NCBI RefSeq assembly: GCF_024169925.1
Contig: NZ_JALJXF010000001.1
Coordinates: 3,478,001-3,542,000 of the forward strand
Direction of reading: 5' to 3'
Source: Methylorubrum extorquens
GTDB lineage: Bacteria > Pseudomonadota > Alphaproteobacteria > Rhizobiales > Beijerinckiaceae
Length of the DNA: 64,000 nucleotides
The position numbers were made by a program, and so were the translations under genes. Shown piece after piece: positions 1-9,272 of this stretch. The notes below the pieces were generated by a model. It saw only the letters and a list, made by a program, of their open reading frames with translations, was not told where the DNA came from and ran no database searches. Each line of letters starts with the position of its first letter. Position 1 is the stretch's first letter.

Positions 1-456
1 CTCGACGTGCAGCGTGATGCCGGCATTCATCGCGAAGGCCTGGAAGAACTCCCGGACCAGCTCGGTGTCGAACTGGCCGATCTTCTCGACGCGGAAGCTC
101 GTGCGGAACACGAGGAACGGGCGGCCGGAAATGTCGATCGCGATGCGGCTCAGCGTCTCGTCCATCGGCAGGTGGATGTCGGCGTAGCGGGCGATGCCGC
201 GCTTGTCACCGAGCGCCTGAGCCACCGCCTGGCCCAGCGCGATGCCAGTATCCTCGGTGGTGTGGTGTTGATCGACGTGCAGGTCACCGGCGACCTTGAT
301 CGTCACGTCGAACAGGCCGTGCCGGGCGAACAGCTCCAGCATGTGGTCGAGGAAGCCGACGCCGGTCGCGATCGCGGCCTTGCCGGTGCCGTCGAGATCA
401 ATCGAGACGGACACGTCGGTCTCTGCCGTGCGGCGGCTGATGCTGGCTGTACGCAT
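1..456 (-). CDS. hisB: Imidazoleglycerol-phosphate dehydratase HisB (3' part outside window)
   Basis: Catalyses dehydration of imidazole glycerol phosphate to imidazole acetol phosphate in cytoplasmic histidine synthesis. The first 152 codons are present and the reading frame runs off the left edge, so roughly a quarter of the usual ~195-residue alphaproteobacterial enzyme is missing. Visible family signatures are [16 protein letters not shown] near residues 34-49 and the metal-binding [14 protein letters not shown] near 58-71, plus [10 protein letters not shown] later. The start ATG (454-456 on the plus strand) gives [15 protein letters not shown], the normal N-terminus. The rest of a his operon would lie to the left, in the direction of transcription. 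Identification is secure. Confidence 0.96.
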   Translation of the reverse strand, partial: MRTASISRRTAETDVSVSIDLDGTGKAAIATGVGFLDHMLELFARHGLFDVTIKVAGDLHVDQHHTTEDTGIALGQAVAQALGDKRGIARYADIHLPMDETLSRIAIDISGRPFLVFRTSFRVEKIGQFDTELVREFFQAFAMNAGITLHVE

Positions 457-693
457 CGGATACGGGCGTCTGATCCTGAAAACGGACGGCGGGCCTTCAG
501 CGGCCGGCCGGGCCTGCCTTGTAGTGTGGTTTTGCCCGGTGGGGGAAGGGTCTTGAAGGGTCTTGCTTGAGGGGGCTTGCTGAAGGGTCCTGGCGGCGAT
601 CCCGCGTGAACCGCCCCGGGAAGCCGCCCGGCGTCATTCGCCGGTCATGCCGGCGCGCCAGCCTGCCGGGCTCACCGATGCCGAGAAGCCGCC

Positions 694-1599
694 ATGCTGT
701 CCCGCCGTTCCGTCCTCGCCGCCAGCGCCGCGCTCCTTGCCGGCCGCGCCGGAGCCGCCGACGGGCCCCTGCGCTTCGGCGTGATCGCCGATCCGCAATA
801 TGCCGAGGCGCCGCCCAACCTGACGCTCGGCCGCTACTACGCCAACAGCCTCGACAAGATGCGCGCGGCGGTCGCGACCCTGAACGGGGAGGATCTGCGC
901 TTCGTCGTGACGCTCGGCGACGTCATCGACCGCGACGTGGCGAGCTACGAGAAGATCCTGCCGATCTACCGGACGCTGCGCCACGAGACCCGGTTCCTGC
1001 TCGGCAATCACGACTTCCAAGTGGCGCCTGAAGATCTCGGGCGGGTGCCGGGCCTGCTCGGCATGGAGGGGCCGTACTACGACTTTGCAGTCGCCGGCAT
1101 CCGTTTCATCGTACTCGACGGTAACGATGTCTCGCTGTTTGCCCCGCCACCGGACGATCCGCGCCGGAGGCTGGCTGCGGAGCGCCTGGAGCAGGCCAAT
1201 GCGGCCGGCCTCGTCAACGCCAAGCCCTGGAATGGGTCGCTCAGTGAGTTACAGTTCACGTGGCTGGAGCGCCGGCTGGCGGCGGCGCGGAAGGCCGGCG
1301 AGCGGGTCGTCGTGCTCAACCATTACCCCATCGCGCCCGACAACCCGCACAATCTCTGGGATGCCGGCCGGATCACGGGGCTGCTCGCGGGGCAGCCCCA
1401 CGTTATCGCCTATTTCAACGGCCACAATCATGCGGGCAATTACGCCGAGCGCGACGGAATCCACTACGTCAACTTCCACGGCATGGTAGACACGCCGGAC
1501 AGCTCGGCCTTTGCCGTGGTGGAGATCGCGGGCGACCGACTGGAAATCCGCGGGTTCGGCCGCGAGCCGAGCCGCTCACTGACCCTCAAGACCGCCTGA
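694..1599 (+). CDS. Exported calcineurin-like metallophosphoesterase
   Basis: A 301-residue protein with an N-terminal SRRSVLAASAALLAG stretch resembling a twin-arginine signal, so probably periplasmic. Metallophosphoesterase motifs follow in order: the first metal motif (VIADPQY, about residue 31), GDVID (about 75), LGNHD (about 107), and a late HYPI and GHNH pair (about 210 and 250) typical of the calcineurin-like fold that binds two metal ions. The start is supported by a GAGAAG purine stretch 6-12 bases upstream. It is divergent from hisB. The best family match I recognise is the ADPRibase-Mn/CpdA-like group, but the substrate (nucleotide, phospholipid or other phosphoester) cannot be read from sequence. 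Confidence 0.85.
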   Translation: MLSRRSVLAASAALLAGRAGAADGPLRFGVIADPQYAEAPPNLTLGRYYANSLDKMRAAVATLNGEDLRFVVTLGDVIDRDVASYEKILPIYRTLRHETRFLLGNHDFQVAPEDLGRVPGLLGMEGPYYDFAVAGIRFIVLDGNDVSLFAPPPDDPRRRLAAERLEQANAAGLVNAKPWNGSLSELQFTWLERRLAAARKAGERVVVLNHYPIAPDNPHNLWDAGRITGLLAGQPHVIAYFNGHNHAGNYAERDGIHYVNFHGMVDTPDSSAFAVVEIAGDRLEIRGFGREPSRSLTLKTA

Positions 1600-1634
1600 G
1601 GACGCCCGTGCTCCGACGGCTCGGAGCCCCATCG

Positions 1635-1898
1635 ATGCGTTTCCTCGCCGCGGCCATTCTCGTGTCGCTCACGGCCTCGCCCGCCCTGGCGGCCTTCCCC
1701 TGCGACGAGCTGTGGGGCGAGCGCAACGCGATCTACAAGGATGCGGGCTACTGCTTCCGCACCGAGCGGGCGATCCGCGCCTTCGGCAATTCCGGCTGCA
1801 AGTACGACGCGCTGGCCGATGTGCCGCTCTCCGCCCGCCAGCGCGCCGACATCGCCGATATCCAGCGCCAGGAACGCGAGAACGGCTGCGCACGCTGA
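1635..1898 (+). CDS. Small secreted YARHG-like domain protein
   Basis: An 87-residue protein with a clear signal peptide (MRFLAAAILVSLTASPALA) followed by a compact domain: CDELWGERNAIYKDAGYCF, a TERAIRAFGNSGC segment and a C-terminal helix ending in NGC. The RNAIY..AGYCF pattern matches the YARHG family, small extracellular or periplasmic domains of unknown function in proteobacteria. Four cysteines could form two disulfides after export. It lies 35 bases after the metallophosphoesterase stop in the same direction, so the two may be co-transcribed. Function unknown. Confidence 0.75.
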   Translation: MRFLAAAILVSLTASPALAAFPCDELWGERNAIYKDAGYCFRTERAIRAFGNSGCKYDALADVPLSARQRADIADIQRQERENGCAR

Positions 1899-2028
1899 TG
1901 TCTTGTGAAGCCGCCCGCCGTCACGGCGGGTGGAGCGAAGCCGTCGAGGGCCGCAACGCAACCGGGTGAGATGCCCGGCTTGAAGCGTCGCGGCCCGGAT
2001 CGCTTCGGCTCCGCCCCGCGATGACGGT

Positions 2029-2904
<876 letters not shown>

Positions 2905-3061
2905 GCAAGAATACCCTTGTCTATGGGCCAAGCCGAAAGGCACGCTGCGCATCTGCTGCGCGCAGGGCGCCGTCAGTCCCGGCGGTGATATTTTTTGAAT
3001 GGGCCCGGATCGGTTCGTCCGGTGCTGGGGAACCTTTAACGTAGGCATTCCCCGACACGCA

Positions 3062-3084
3062 AACGGGCCCGCGAGGGGCCCGTT
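3062..3084 (-). terminator. Probable terminator of the petABC operon
   Basis: A 9-bp perfect inverted repeat (AACGGGCCC / GGGCCCGTT) with a 5-base loop sits 28 bases past the petC stop. On the minus strand the stem is followed only by a short T run, so this is a strong hairpin but a weak classical terminator. Confidence 0.55.
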
Positions 3085-3111
3085 CGTCGGTTCGACCGTG
3101 GGAGCGCTGGC

Positions 3112-4005
3112 TCAGTAGGTCTTATGCAGCTCGGGCTGGAGGCCGTGCACCTCGCCGCCGACCTTCTTCCAAACCTGCTTCTTCACGTAGAACAGCAGAC
3201 CCGCCAGGACGAAGAGGAACAGGATCACCCGAAGGCCCAGAGACTTGCGGGCCATCATGTGCGGCTCGGCCGCCCAGGCCATGAAGGCCGACACGTCGCG
3301 CGAGTACTGGTCCGCCGTCTCCGGCACGAACAGTTCGCCCTTGTCGTTCTTCGGGTATGTGACCTGGCCGTCGCTGATCGGCGGCGGCATCGCGATCACG
3401 TGGCCGGGATAGTATTTGTTGTAGTAGCCGCTCTCAGGCATCGTGAAACCCTTGGGGGCGTCCTCGTAGCCGGTCAGGAGCGCGTGGATGTAATCGACGC
3501 CCTGCTCGGAATAGCCGGTGAAGGGCAGCGCATCGAACACGAAGAGCGGGAAGCCGCGCTCGTAGGTGCGGGCTTTGGCCAGCACCGAGAAGTCCGGCGG
3601 CGCCTTGCCGCCATTGGCTGCCGCAGCCGCCTTATCGTTCGGGAACGGCGACGGGAAGCGATCGGCCGGACGGGCCGGACGCTCCTTCTCGGCGCCGGAA
3701 TCGTCGAGTTCCTTGACGCTGTAGGTCTCGGCGAGTGCCTTGACCTGCCCCTCGGTGAAGCCGGGTCCGCCCGGCTCCGCGAGGTTGCGGAAGGCGACCA
3801 GCCGCATGGAGTGACAGTTTGCGCAGACTTCCTTGTAGACTCGGAAGCCGCGCTGGAGCTGCGCCTGGTCGAAGCGGCCGAACATGCCGGCGAAGGACCA
3901 CTTCTCCCGCGGCGGATTGGTGCCGTGTCCGTCCTCGGCCAGAGCCGAGCCGGCACCGAGGGAGGCCGCGAGCAGGGTCGCGGCGGCGAGGCGTGCGATG
4001 CGCAT
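3112..4005 (-). CDS. petC: Cytochrome c1 of the bc1 complex
   Basis: The haem c-binding subunit of ubiquinol:cytochrome c oxidoreductase, passing electrons from the Rieske centre to soluble cytochrome c on the periplasmic side. The 297-residue protein has a signal peptide (residues 1-23, ending SALA), the covalent haem motif CANCH at residues 61-65, and a C-terminal membrane anchor (LGLRVILFLFVLAGLLFYV) followed by a basic cytoplasmic tail. A methionine near EPHMM fits the axial-ligand region. It is the last gene of petA-petB-petC, 21 bases after petB. Confidence 0.97.
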   Translation of the reverse strand: MRIARLAAATLLAASLGAGSALAEDGHGTNPPREKWSFAGMFGRFDQAQLQRGFRVYKEVCANCHSMRLVAFRNLAEPGGPGFTEGQVKALAETYSVKELDDSGAEKERPARPADRFPSPFPNDKAAAAANGGKAPPDFSVLAKARTYERGFPLFVFDALPFTGYSEQGVDYIHALLTGYEDAPKGFTMPESGYYNKYYPGHVIAMPPPISDGQVTYPKNDKGELFVPETADQYSRDVSAFMAWAAEPHMMARKSLGLRVILFLFVLAGLLFYVKKQVWKKVGGEVHGLQPELHKTY

Positions 4006-4026
4006 CGTTGTTCTCTCCCTCAGCCC

Positions 4027-5319
4027 TTAGGCGCGCTTGGCGGGTTCGGCCGCAGCACCCGCGGGCATGCCGGATCCGCTCACCTGCTTACCCGGACCGG
4101 TCACGGTCTCGAGGATCGAGCCCGGCAGGCGGTCAGGCGTCTCGAACAGGCCGACCAACGGCATGACGATGAGGAAGTGGGCGAAGTAGTAGACGGTGCA
4201 GATCCGCGAGGCGAGGACGTAGCCGCCTTCCGGGGGCTTGGCGCCGAGCCAGCCGAGGATGATGGCGTTGACCAGGAACACCCAGAAGAACACCCGGTAG
4301 ACCGGACGGTAGTTGCAGGAGCGAACCCGCGAGGTGTCGAGCCAGGGCGCGAAGGCCAGGATCAGCACCGCGCCGAACATCAGGATCACGCCGCCGAGCT
4401 TGTCCGGCACCGCGCGCAGGATCGCGTAGAAGGGCAGGAAGTACCATTCCGGCACGATGTGCGCGGGCGTCACCGACGGGTTGGCCGGGACGTAGTTGTC
4501 GGCGTGGCCGAGATAGTTCGGCTGGTAGAAGATGAACCACGCGAACAGGATCATGAACACCACCACCGCGAACACGTCCTTGATGGTCGCGTAGGGGGTG
4601 AAGGGCACGGCGTCCTTGCTCGACTTGATCGGGATGCCGGCCGGGTTGTTCTGGCCCGTGACGTGCAGCGCCCAGACGTGCAGGACGACGACGCCGGCGA
4701 TCATCCACGGCAGCAGGAAGTGCAGCGAGAAGAAGCGGTTGATGGTCGGGTTGCCGACCGAGTAGCCGCCCCAGAGCAGGCTCTGGATCGTGTCGCCGAC
4801 GACCGGAATCGCCGCCAGGATGTTGGTGATGACGGTGGCGCCCCAGAAGCTCATCTGGCCCCACGGCAGGGTGTAGCCGAGGAAGGCGGTGGCCATCATC
4901 AGCAGGTAGATGATGACGCCGAGCAGGTAGAGCACCTCGCGCGGGGCCTTGTAGGACCCGTAATAGAGGTTGCGGAAGATGTGGACGTAGACCGCCACGA
5001 AGAACATCGACGCGCCGTTGGCGTGCGCGTAGCGCAGGAGCCAGCCGTAATTCACGTCGCGCATGATGTGCTCGACGCTCTCGAACGCATTGCTGGCGTT
5101 CGGATCGTAGTGCATCGCCAGCCAGACGCCGGTGATGATCTGGATACCCAGGAACGCGATCAGGATCGCGCCGAAGGTCCAGAAGTAGTTGAGGTTACGC
5201 GGAACCGGGAAGGCGACGAAGGACGAGTGCACCAGCCCAACCAGCGGCAGCCGTGACTCGAACCACTTCGCGAGGCGGCTCTTGGGTACGTAGGTCGAGG
5301 TCGCGTGTGCGCTGCTCAT
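4027..5319 (-). CDS. petB: Cytochrome b of the bc1 complex
   Basis: The membrane subunit holding haems bL and bH and the Qo and Qi quinone sites. The 430-residue product has the four axial histidines in two pairs spaced 14 apart (H99/H113 and H200/H214 of my count), the Qo motif PEWY at 290-293, and about eight hydrophobic helices. Length and layout match alphaproteobacterial FbcB, with an extra Ala/Gly-rich tail ending at residue 430. It begins 34 bases after petA and shares the operon. Confidence 0.97.
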   Translation of the reverse strand: MSSAHATSTYVPKSRLAKWFESRLPLVGLVHSSFVAFPVPRNLNYFWTFGAILIAFLGIQIITGVWLAMHYDPNASNAFESVEHIMRDVNYGWLLRYAHANGASMFFVAVYVHIFRNLYYGSYKAPREVLYLLGVIIYLLMMATAFLGYTLPWGQMSFWGATVITNILAAIPVVGDTIQSLLWGGYSVGNPTINRFFSLHFLLPWMIAGVVVLHVWALHVTGQNNPAGIPIKSSKDAVPFTPYATIKDVFAVVVFMILFAWFIFYQPNYLGHADNYVPANPSVTPAHIVPEWYFLPFYAILRAVPDKLGGVILMFGAVLILAFAPWLDTSRVRSCNYRPVYRVFFWVFLVNAIILGWLGAKPPEGGYVLASRICTVYYFAHFLIVMPLVGLFETPDRLPGSILETVTGPGKQVSGSGMPAGAAAEPAKRA

Positions 5320-5353
5320 CGGTTTGCCCGCTCCGGCTTCTCGTGTCCTGTTG

Positions 5354-5902
5354 TCAGGCGACCGCCTTGCCGCCCTCTTCGCCGATCTTGATCTTGGTAT
5401 CGGTCTCGAAGGCGTAGGGCGGAATCGGCAGGTTGGTCGGCGCCGGGCCGCGGCGCACGCGGCCGACAGCGTCGAACTGCGAGCCGTGGCAGGGGCAGGA
5501 CCAACCCTCGTAATTGCCGGAATGGCCGATCGGCACGCAGCCGAGATGGGTGCAGTTGCCGTAGCTGACGAGCCACTGATCGTGGCCCTTCTTCACCCGG
5601 GATTCATAGGAAGCCGGGTCGATCATCTCGGAGAGCGGCACGGCCTTCATGTCCGTGACTTCCTTCTCCGTGAGCTTGCGCACGAAGATCAGCTTGCCGC
5701 GCCAGAACACGTTGACGATCTGGCCGTCCTGGATCGGTGTGAGGTCCACGTCGAGCGGCGCACCGGCCGCGACGGTCGCCGCATCGGGCGCCATCGAGGC
5801 CACGAAGGGCCACGCCACCGCGCCCGCCCCGACGGCCAATCCCGCGCCGGTCGCGAGGAACAGGAAATCTCGCTTGGTGCCCTGAGGCCCTTCGTCCGCC
5901 AA
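5354..5902 (-). CDS. petA: Rieske iron-sulfur protein of the bc1 complex
   Basis: The 2Fe-2S subunit that oxidises ubiquinol at the Qo site. Cluster ligands are visible in C117-T-H119-L-G-C122 and C136-P-C138-H139-G. The N-terminus is an uncleaved Tat-type anchor: [20 protein letters not shown]. Here the usual twin arginine is Lys-Arg, a known tolerated variant among Rieske proteins. At 182 residues it has normal length. It is the first gene of petA-petB-petC; its promoter should lie within the 400 bases shared with the divergent metY. Confidence 0.97.
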   Translation of the reverse strand: MADEGPQGTKRDFLFLATGAGLAVGAGAVAWPFVASMAPDAATVAAGAPLDVDLTPIQDGQIVNVFWRGKLIFVRKLTEKEVTDMKAVPLSEMIDPASYESRVKKGHDQWLVSYGNCTHLGCVPIGHSGNYEGWSCPCHGSQFDAVGRVRRGPAPTNLPIPPYAFETDTKIKIGEEGGKAVA

Positions 5903-6308
5903 GGTGGTCCTCCCGTCAGCCGCCGCGCCGAGCCTTTCTGGGCAGCGCTCCGGCGACTTCGCCCGCGCGCACCTTGAAGGCTTTCAAATTCAAAATCTGA
6001 CGCAACGGCAGACACCATCGCGCCGGGGCAATCAATGCGACCGTGGGTCACCGGATTACCGTTTGGTTCGCGCGGCTCTGTGACATGGCAGATGCGAACA
6101 TGTCTAGACTGCTGCGCTTGAGCGCTGTGCAGTGCCGCAACGTTCCCTTCCGATCGTCACCCCTGCGCACCATCCCGGTGTCGCGGCCCGCATCGGAGTC
6201 CACATTCCCGAACAGCGCTCCATGCCGAAGGGAGAGGTCGCATGCCACGGCGGCGCTTGCACCGCCGAAGAGCAGGAGCGTAAACGACGCGTCTTGAGGA
6301 GTTTTCCG
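5903..6308. other. Divergent intergenic region between petA and metY
   Basis: About 400 bases with no credible gene. It must carry the promoters of petABC (minus) and metY (plus). The 130 bases before metY contain a stable hairpin, listed separately, and a self-complementary GACGCGTC at 6286-6293. I could not recognise convincing -35/-10 elements. Confidence 0.6.
6248..6267 (+). promoter_or_regulatory. Hairpin in the metY 5' leader
   Basis: A perfect 6-bp stem (CGGCGG/CCGCCG) closes an 8-base loop CGCUUGCA, 41 bases before the metY ATG and upstream of its Shine-Dalgarno sequence (GAGGAG, 6296-6301). Methionine genes in Alphaproteobacteria often carry SAM-sensing leaders, but the conserved SAM-II features (UGAUUU and GCUAAA) are not present, so this is only a candidate structure. 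Confidence 0.3.
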
Positions 6309-7589
6309 ATGACCGACCGCCAGCCCGGCTTCAACACCCTCGCGATCCACGCCGGCGCGACCCCCGACCCGGCCACGGGCGCGCGGGCGACGCCGATCTA
6401 CCAGACGACGAGCTTCGTCTTCGACGACGTGGACCACGCCGCCTCGCTGTTCGGGCTCCAGGCCTTCGGCAACATCTACACCCGGATTACCAACCCGACG
6501 AACGCCGTGCTGGAGGAGCGCATCGCCGCGCTCGAAGGCGGCACCGCCGCGCTCGCCGTCGCCTCGGGCCACGCCGCCGAGTTCCTGACCATGCACGCGC
6601 TGATGCAGCCGGGCGACGAGTTCATCGCGGCCAACAAGCTCTACGGCGGCTCGATCAACCAGTTCAATCACAGCTACAAGAACTTCGGCTGGCAGGTGGT
6701 CTGGGCCGATACCGACGATCCGGATTCCTTCGAGCGGGCGATCACCCCGCGCACCAAGGCGATCTTCTGCGAATCGATCGCCAATCCCGGCGGCGTCATC
6801 ACCGACATCGCCGCCCTCAGCGTCATCGCCAAGCGCCACAACATCCCGCTCATCGTCGACAACACGATGGCGACGCCGTACCTGATCAAGCCGTTCGAGC
6901 ATGGCGCCGACATCGTCGTGCATTCGGCCACCAAGTTCCTCGGCGGTCACGGCAATTCCATCGGCGGCCTCATCGTCGACGGCGGCACGTTCCAGTGGCA
7001 GGGCGATGCGCGCTACCCGATGCTGTCGGAGCCGCGGCCCGAATATGCCGGCATGGTGTTGGCCGAGACCTTCGGCAATTTCGGGTTCGCCATCGCCGTG
7101 CGCGTGCTGTCCCTGCGCGACCTCGGCCCGTCGCTGTCGCCATTCAACGCCTTCCTGATCCTCAACGGCATCGAGACCCTTCCGCTCCGGATGCAGCGCC
7201 ACTCCGACAATGCCCTGAAGGTGGCGACCTTCCTCGCGGACCACGCCGATGTCGATTGGGTGAGCTATCCCGGCCTCACGAGCGACCGCTATCACGCACT
7301 CGCGCAGCGCTACACGCCCAAGGGCGCGGGTGCCGTGTTCACCTTCGGTCTCAAGGGCGGCTACGAGGCGGGCGTCAAACTGGTCTCGAACCTCCAGCTC
7401 TTCAGCCATCTCGCCAATATCGGCGACACCCGCTCGCTGGTGATCCATCCGGCCTCGACCACGCATCGCCAGCTGACGGACGAGCAGAAGCGGTCGGCGG
7501 GCGCCGGCCCCGAGGTCGTCCGCCTCTCGATCGGCATCGAGGATGCGCAGGATCTCATCGACGATCTCGACGCCGCCCTTCGGACGTAA
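6309..7589 (+). CDS. metY: O-acetylhomoserine aminocarboxypropyltransferase (sulfhydrylase)
   Basis: A PLP enzyme making homocysteine directly from O-acetylhomoserine and sulfide. The 426-residue product shows the Cys/Met-metabolism family layout: [19 protein letters not shown] at the start, YTRITNPT near 57, the cofactor lysine in [11 protein letters not shown] (K209), and STTHRQL near the C-terminus. The start follows a strong GAGGAG site seven bases upstream and begins [16 protein letters not shown], the normal family N-terminus. Longer than cystathionine gamma-synthases, as expected for MetY. Divergent from petABC. Confidence 0.95.
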   Translation: MTDRQPGFNTLAIHAGATPDPATGARATPIYQTTSFVFDDVDHAASLFGLQAFGNIYTRITNPTNAVLEERIAALEGGTAALAVASGHAAEFLTMHALMQPGDEFIAANKLYGGSINQFNHSYKNFGWQVVWADTDDPDSFERAITPRTKAIFCESIANPGGVITDIAALSVIAKRHNIPLIVDNTMATPYLIKPFEHGADIVVHSATKFLGGHGNSIGGLIVDGGTFQWQGDARYPMLSEPRPEYAGMVLAETFGNFGFAIAVRVLSLRDLGPSLSPFNAFLILNGIETLPLRMQRHSDNALKVATFLADHADVDWVSYPGLTSDRYHALAQRYTPKGAGAVFTFGLKGGYEAGVKLVSNLQLFSHLANIGDTRSLVIHPASTTHRQLTDEQKRSAGAGPEVVRLSIGIEDAQDLIDDLDAALRT

Positions 7590-7592
7590 AGC

Positions 7593-8450
7593 TCACTCCT
7601 TGCGGGACAGCGTTAGCGCGTCCCGCAGGTCCTGCCCGTCGGTAAGGAGCCGACCCTCACGGCGCATCCGCGCCAACAGCGCCCGGTCGGGAAAGCCGCA
7701 ATAGGGCAGCACCGGAACGGTGCGGCCCGCCGGAATCGCCCCTTCGGCGGCAATCTGGCCGAGCACGCGATCGACCATGAGGCGGCCGTGCTCGTGCAGC
7801 CGCACGGCCGCGCGGGTGGCGGTGGTGCCGTCGGGCAGCGCGACGGCTTCCTGGGCCAGGATCGCCCCGGCATCGATCGTGGGCGCGAGGCGGTGGACGG
7901 TGACGCCGAACGCCCCCTTCCCGTCCGCCAGCGCGTGGATCGTCGGCACGGGCCCGCGATGGAGCGGCAGCAGGCTCGGATGGAGGTTGATCCCGCCGAG
8001 CCGAGCACGCGCGAGCGTGGCCGCGGACAGAATCTGGTCGAAGTGGAAGGTGACGATCAGGTCGGGCGCGTGCGCCGCAAAGCTTCTGCCGATATCATCG
8101 CCGTTCACGTCATCGACCCACAGAGTCGGAATTCCGAGCCCGTGACACAGAGCGGCGAGCGGCGTCGCCTCGGGCGTCCCGCGGCTGCCGCCGAGGCGCT
8201 GGGTGAGGGGCGCGAGCGGGCGGAGCAGGTCCGGCAGCCCGAAGTTCACGCCGAGATAAGGAAGGAAGCCGGGGCCGGACCGAGCGAGATGCCGCCGGAC
8301 CTGACCGACGAGCCCGCCGGTTGCCGGCCGCTCGGCGTTGGAGAGGCCGACGAAAGCGATCTCACCGGCGTGATCCGCCACGAAGCGACGCACCGCGCGG
8401 GCGTTCGGCAGCGCCTCCAGGGCGAACAGGGCGATCCGGAGGGGCGGCAT
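7593..8450 (-). CDS. Formyltransferase-fold protein
   Basis: A 285-residue protein of the formyltetrahydrofolate-dependent formyltransferase fold. Catalytic residues N155, H157 (NLHPSLLPLHRG) and D193 (PTIDAGAIL) match the Asn-His-Asp triad of GART, Fmt and sugar N-formyltransferases. It is shorter than Fmt and has no recognisable Fmt C-terminal OB domain. The ATG overlaps the stop of the upstream SDR gene (TGATG), indicating translational coupling; a GTG one codon earlier would give a 4-base overlap. With the SDR and kps genes beside it, a role in modifying a sugar or small molecule is possible, but the substrate is not known. Confidence 0.8.
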   Translation of the reverse strand: MPPLRIALFALEALPNARAVRRFVADHAGEIAFVGLSNAERPATGGLVGQVRRHLARSGPGFLPYLGVNFGLPDLLRPLAPLTQRLGGSRGTPEATPLAALCHGLGIPTLWVDDVNGDDIGRSFAAHAPDLIVTFHFDQILSAATLARARLGGINLHPSLLPLHRGPVPTIHALADGKGAFGVTVHRLAPTIDAGAILAQEAVALPDGTTATRAAVRLHEHGRLMVDRVLGQIAAEGAIPAGRTVPVLPYCGFPDRALLARMRREGRLLTDGQDLRDALTLSRKE

Positions 8451-9217
8451 CACCGCCGCGCCCGGTTACGGAATCGAAAGCCGCTCAGCCCGGCGCTGCG
8501 CAGCGATTCGGGCACCAACAGCGCGCCACGGGCGAGCGCGGCGAGGATCGCCGGGAAGGCGATCACGTCCTGATTGCGCTCCAGCCCGCGGGCGATGCGG
8601 GCGGCGGCCTCGTCCGCCGTCATCTCCAGGGGGCGCCAGCCCTTGATGACGCCGCCCATCGGCGTCTTGACGTAGCCCGGCGTCACGACGCTGAGGCGCA
8701 CACCGAGGGGCTTCAGCTTCTGGCGGAGCGCGAGACCATGAGCGAGCAAAGCCGCCTTGGCGCCGCTATAGGCCGGCGCGTCGGGCAGCGGCGCGTAGGC
8801 GGCCAGCGAAGAAATCAGCGCGATCTGTCCCCGGCCGCGCCCACTCATCAGGGTCACGCAGGGCAGCATCACGTTGAGCGCGCCGGTGAGATTGATATCC
8901 GCCGTCTCGAAGGCCGTCGCCTCCGTCTCCAAGCCGCCGGATGGGTGCCCCCCGTTGACCGCCGCGTTGACGATGACGAGATCGAGGGGTGTCGCCGCAT
9001 CGGTCTCGTGGATCCAGGCGCCGACCGCCTCCCGCTCGCGCACGTCGATCAGCCGCGTCAGCACCTCGGCGCCTCGCGTCCGGCACTCCTGCGCCACCGC
9101 CTCCAGCCGCTCCCGGTCGCGGCCCGTGAGCCTGAGGCTCGCGCCGGTCCCGGCGTAGAAGCGTGCGAGGGCTGCGCCGATGCCGCTGGAGGCACCGGTG
9201 ATCAGGATGACGGTCAA
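8450..9217 (-). CDS. Short-chain dehydrogenase/reductase
   Basis: A 255-residue classical SDR: cofactor motif TGASSGIG at residues 7-14, NAAVN near 90, catalytic Ser in ISSLAAY and YSGAK (Tyr-x-x-x-Lys). It lacks a clear in-frame ATG near the glycine-rich loop; the best start is a TTG (9215-9217) giving LTVILITG. NAD(P)-dependent oxidoreductase of unknown substrate. It is 55 bases after kpsS and overlaps the formyltransferase-like gene, so kpsS-SDR-formyltransferase may form one transcript. Confidence 0.85.
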   Translation of the reverse strand: MTVILITGASSGIGAALARFYAGTGASLRLTGRDRERLEAVAQECRTRGAEVLTRLIDVREREAVGAWIHETDAATPLDLVIVNAAVNGGHPSGGLETEATAFETADINLTGALNVMLPCVTLMSGRGRGQIALISSLAAYAPLPDAPAYSGAKAALLAHGLALRQKLKPLGVRLSVVTPGYVKTPMGGVIKGWRPLEMTADEAAARIARGLERNQDVIAFPAILAALARGALLVPESLRSAGLSGFRFRNRARR

Positions 9218-9272
9218 GGAGAGAGGTCTTTCCGCTGAGGAGCCGGGTCGTGACCGTGTCGAAGGCCGGCGG

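Noticed and set aside
1914..1930. GC-rich hairpin after the YARHG-like gene as a terminator
   Set aside because: Stem CCCGCC/GGCGGG is real but there is no T tract; too common in this GC content to call.
2966..2996. A hairpin followed by T6 on the plus strand upstream of mtnP
   Set aside because: The stem has only five pairs, is separated from the T run by six bases, and no plus-strand gene ends here.
3124..5256. A 710-codon plus-strand frame opposite petB and petC
   Set aside because: Same GC-bias artefact; the minus strand encodes certain cytochrome subunits.
6200..6308. SAM-II riboswitch before metY
   Set aside because: Conserved UGAUUU and GCUAAA elements are missing; only a simple hairpin is supported.
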